A stretch of 7,032 nt of DNA from Bacteroidota bacterium. Lineage in GTDB: Bacteria > Bacteroidota > Bacteroidia > Bacteroidales > UBA1556. Below the pieces are notes generated by a model. The model did not search any database. It had not been told where the DNA came from and saw only the letters and a program-made list of their open reading frames with translations. This document shows, piece by piece, positions 5,269-7,032 of the stretch. Within the stretch, counting starts at the first letter, position 1; every line of letters begins with the position of its first letter. The DNA is taken from contig QMPB01000229.1 in NCBI GenBank assembly GCA_003648395.1, positions 1 to 7,032 of the forward strand, read 5' to 3'. Position numbers and translations under genes: made by a program.

Positions 5269-6528
5269 TTATAAAATAGGTGCAATAGTTTCCTCAATTT
5301 TATAAATTTTATCATTTCTTCTAACAAGATCAGCAGTTTTCATTGAAAAGAGGTCACCTTTTACAACTTTTTGTACTGGCTTTAGGTCTAGTCTCAATTC
5401 ATCAATTACACCTTCATAAACGCCTGTGGTTTCGCCTTGAATATAAAACTTATCGCCAACTTCAAGTTCATGGGATTCAAGCTTAAGCTCTGCAACTCCA
5501 AGTTTTGAGAAATAGTTTGTTACCTTGCCAACATACTTCTTCTTTTGTGTGGCTTGCGATCCATAAACTTTTGTCCACTCACCAGTTTTGCGACCTAGGT
5601 AATAACCATCCCAAAAACCACGATTATATACACTTGCTAATTTCTTATTCCACTTAGCAATATTATCTTTTGTATATTCCCCAGCAAAATATGCATTTAC
5701 GGCCTCACGATATACCTGTGTTACAGTTTTTACATATTCAGGATTTCTACCTCTACCTTCAACCTTTAAAACACGAACTCCTGCATAAAGCATTTTATCC
5801 ACAAAGTCAACAGTCTTAAGGTCTTCAGGCGACATAATATACTCCTGATCAATCTCAAATTTTATATCACTCTCCTTATCTTTTACCTCGTATTTGCGTC
5901 GGCAAGGTTGTAGGCATGCTCCTCGGTTTGCCGATGAGTTCATTTGATCAAGACTCATATAGCATTTACCCGAAACAGCCATGCATAAAGCACCATGAAC
6001 AAATATTTCTATTTCAATAAGCTTACCGCTAGGCCCTTTTATTTGCTCGCGCTCTATTGTGTCCGTAATTTCTTTTACTTGGGTAAGATTAAGCTCACGA
6101 GCAGTAACCATTACATCAGCAAAATGAGCGTAGAATTTTACCGCTTCAATATTTGTAACATTACTCTGAGTAGAAATATGAACCTCCACACCTTGCGAAC
6201 GTGCATACTGAATTACCGAAACATCAGATGCAATTATGGCTGTAACATTATACTCCTTAGCAGCATTCACAATACGACGCATAGTTCCTAACTCTTGGTC
6301 ATAAATAACTGTATTTAGAGTAATATAGGTACGAACATTGGAAGCATTTGCTATTTCTACTATGTTCTTTAAATCTTCAATAGTAAAATTCTTTGATGAT
6401 TTTGATCGCATATTCAAATTCTCTATTCCAAAATAAACTGAATTTGCTCCTCCTTGTATTGCCGCTGCAAGCATCTCATAAGAGCCTACTGGCGACATTA
6501 TTTCTATATCTTTTGCTGTTGTTGTCAT
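5269..6528 (-). CDS. U32 family protein (peptidase U32 / TrhP (YegQ)-like)
   Basis: The product is 419 residues from ATG 6528. The N-terminal barrel begins EIMSPVGSYEMLAAAIQGGA (9-28). The U32 signature EIFVHGALCMAVSGKCYMSL covers 174-193, and NRGACLQPCRRKY supplies two more cysteines, giving C182, C189, C205 and C209. In studied relatives (TrhP, RlhA, UbiU/V) four such cysteines bind a 4Fe-4S cluster. KVEGRGRNPEYVKTVTQVYREA (255-276) is also family-typical, and a small C-terminal U32_C beta domain follows (about 331-380). Despite the peptidase name, characterised relatives hydroxylate tRNA uridine 34, 23S rRNA or ubiquinone intermediates; the tRNA wobble role is the likeliest here but is inferred. 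A longer frame to TTG 6588 overlaps the promoter and lacks conservation-like sequence, so it is rejected. The gene is 125 bases upstream of the kinase gene, which has its own -7 box. Confidence 0.93.
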   Translation of the reverse strand: MTTTAKDIEIMSPVGSYEMLAAAIQGGANSVYFGIENLNMRSKSSKNFTIEDLKNIVEIANASNVRTYITLNTVIYDQELGTMRRIVNAAKEYNVTAIIASDVSVIQYARSQGVEVHISTQSNVTNIEAVKFYAHFADVMVTARELNLTQVKEITDTIEREQIKGPSGKLIEIEIFVHGALCMAVSGKCYMSLDQMNSSANRGACLQPCRRKYEVKDKESDIKFEIDQEYIMSPEDLKTVDFVDKMLYAGVRVLKVEGRGRNPEYVKTVTQVYREAVNAYFAGEYTKDNIAKWNKKLASVYNRGFWDGYYLGRKTGEWTKVYGSQATQKKKYVGKVTNYFSKLGVAELKLESHELEVGDKFYIQGETTGVYEGVIDELRLDLKPVQKVVKGDLFSMKTADLVRRNDKIYKIEETIAPIL

Positions 6529-6554
6529 AATAACTAATGTAAAAATTAAGGGCG

Positions 6555-6588
6555 CGAAAATAGTACTATTTATATTATAAGCTTGCAA
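6555..6588 (-). promoter_or_regulatory. Probable promoter of the U32 gene
   Basis: On the minus strand TATTTTCG (6562-6555) differs from TAnnTTTG at one base, and TTG (6588-6586) stands 23 bases upstream, at the long end of the allowed spacing. Transcription would start near 6548, about 20 bases before ATG 6528. Confidence 0.45.
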
Positions 6589-6626
6589 TTATGCTATTTA
6601 TTAGTCAATATTACTGATATCATATT

Positions 6627-6718
6627 CTCACCGTCCCTAAGGGAGATAATCCAACTAGGCATAGAATCATTTTATAAGTAATGCTAATAGCATACTCTCC
6701 TTAAATTGAACTGGTGAG
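6627..6718. repeat. Nested inverted repeats between the U32 gene and pckA
   Basis: The 316 bases between the U32 start and pckA hold no convincing protein gene. Within them, CTCACC (6627-6632) is complementary to GGTGAG (6713-6718). Inside that, TAAGGGAGA (6638-6646) pairs with TCTCCTTA (6696-6703) with one bulged base, and ATGCTAATAGCAT (6681-6693) forms a small hairpin. The arms are short and the pckA -7 box lies downstream, so this is not obviously part of the pckA leader. It could be an unrecognised RNA element, a binding region, or chance. Confidence 0.35.
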
Positions 6719-6800
6719 TTGGCCTTCATTATTGCTTATTAACTACCGAGGAATCTAACATTTAGTCACATATATCATCTTATTTTACGAGCTAGTTTAT

Positions 6801-6808
6801 TATCTTTG
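6801..6808 (+). promoter_or_regulatory. -7 promoter element of pckA
   Basis: TATCTTTG matches TAnnTTTG exactly and predicts a transcription start near 6815, about 30 bases before the pckA ATG. No TTTG is present at the -33 position, so an activator may be needed. Confidence 0.5.
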
Positions 6809-6844
6809 TTTTTCAAGTAGAAATGTATTTAAATCAAAGATATT

Positions 6845-7032
6845 ATGAAATTGGAACACAAAATTTACAACTCTTTAAAGCAATATGGAATTAGTGATAC
6901 TGTTGAAGTATTTCACAACCCATCATATGAGCAATTACGAGCTGACGAACTTGATTCAAAGCTCGAAGGTTTTGAAAAAGGCTATATGACAGAGCTTGAT
7001 GCAGTGAATGTTATGACAGGAGTATTTACCGG
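6845..7032 (+). CDS. pckA: ATP-dependent phosphoenolpyruvate carboxykinase, N-terminal 62 codons
   Basis: The visible part starts MKLEHKIYNSLKQYGISDTV and continues with the segments HNPSYEQL (24-31), EGFEKG (41-46) and TELDAVNVMTGVFT (49-62), which are characteristic of the N-terminus of ATP-type PEP carboxykinase. The frame stays open to the right edge, just before the expected RSPKDKY-like motif. The enzyme interconverts oxaloacetate plus ATP with phosphoenolpyruvate, CO2 and ADP in the cytoplasm. In Bacteroidota it serves gluconeogenesis and, in fermenting members, can run as CO2 fixation towards succinate. The catalytic kinase motifs lie outside the window. The start follows an AT-rich leader without Shine-Dalgarno, as in the rest of the window. 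Confidence 0.93.
   Translation, partial: MKLEHKIYNSLKQYGISDTVEVFHNPSYEQLRADELDSKLEGFEKGYMTELDAVNVMTGVFT

Noticed and set aside
6667..6693. Eight-residue minus-strand frame (MLLALLIK) behind an AAGGAGAG sequence, resembling a leader peptide
   Set aside because: This phylum rarely uses Shine-Dalgarno sites, the AAGGAGAG is one arm of the nested inverted repeat, and the U32 promoter lies downstream of it, so it would not be in that gene's leader.

Overview
The window is AT-rich and reads as the chromosome of a member of the Bacteroidota. The main evidence is at the promoters. Upstream of nearly every gene lies a copy or near-copy of the Bacteroidota -7 element TAnnTTTG. Shine-Dalgarno sequences are absent, and the protein types fit: a 7TMR-DISM histidine kinase, a GHL10-type glycosidase, an FTAC lipobox lipoprotein and an ATP-type PEP carboxykinase. 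The genus cannot be told from this sequence. No insertion sequence, phage gene, CRISPR array, tRNA or rRNA gene was found.

Layout from left to right: (1) the N-terminal two thirds or so of a secreted family-10-like glycosyl hydrolase, minus strand, running off the left edge and apparently started from TTG; (2) a roughly 400-base stretch without a convincing protein gene, holding a compact GC-richer block (about 735-870) that folds on the minus strand into three hairpins. The first has a UUCG tetraloop, the last is an intrinsic terminator, and a TAnnTTTG box precedes the block. I read it as an unassigned small structured RNA; (3) a small acidic repeat-bearing lipoprotein, minus strand, with its own promoter and terminator; (4) a divergent CoA-type Nudix hydrolase, plus strand; (5) a polyprenyl diphosphate synthase, a membrane histidine kinase and a U32-family protein, all minus strand but each with its own -7 box, so probably separate units rather than one operon; (6) an intergenic stretch with weak nested inverted repeats; (7) the first 62 codons of pckA, plus strand, running off the right edge.

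The genes look like ordinary chromosomal housekeeping and envelope functions rather than a dedicated system: nucleotide or CoA clean-up, isoprenoid precursor synthesis, RNA modification or a related U32 role, gluconeogenic or anaplerotic carbon flow, and an orphan sensor kinase. The least explained element is the candidate small RNA, which carries two unpaired C-runs (UUUUUCCCCC and UCCCC) and deserves the closest look. Two reading frames that can be extended upstream to TTG codons (lipoprotein and U32 protein) are trimmed here, because the extensions run into the promoters.
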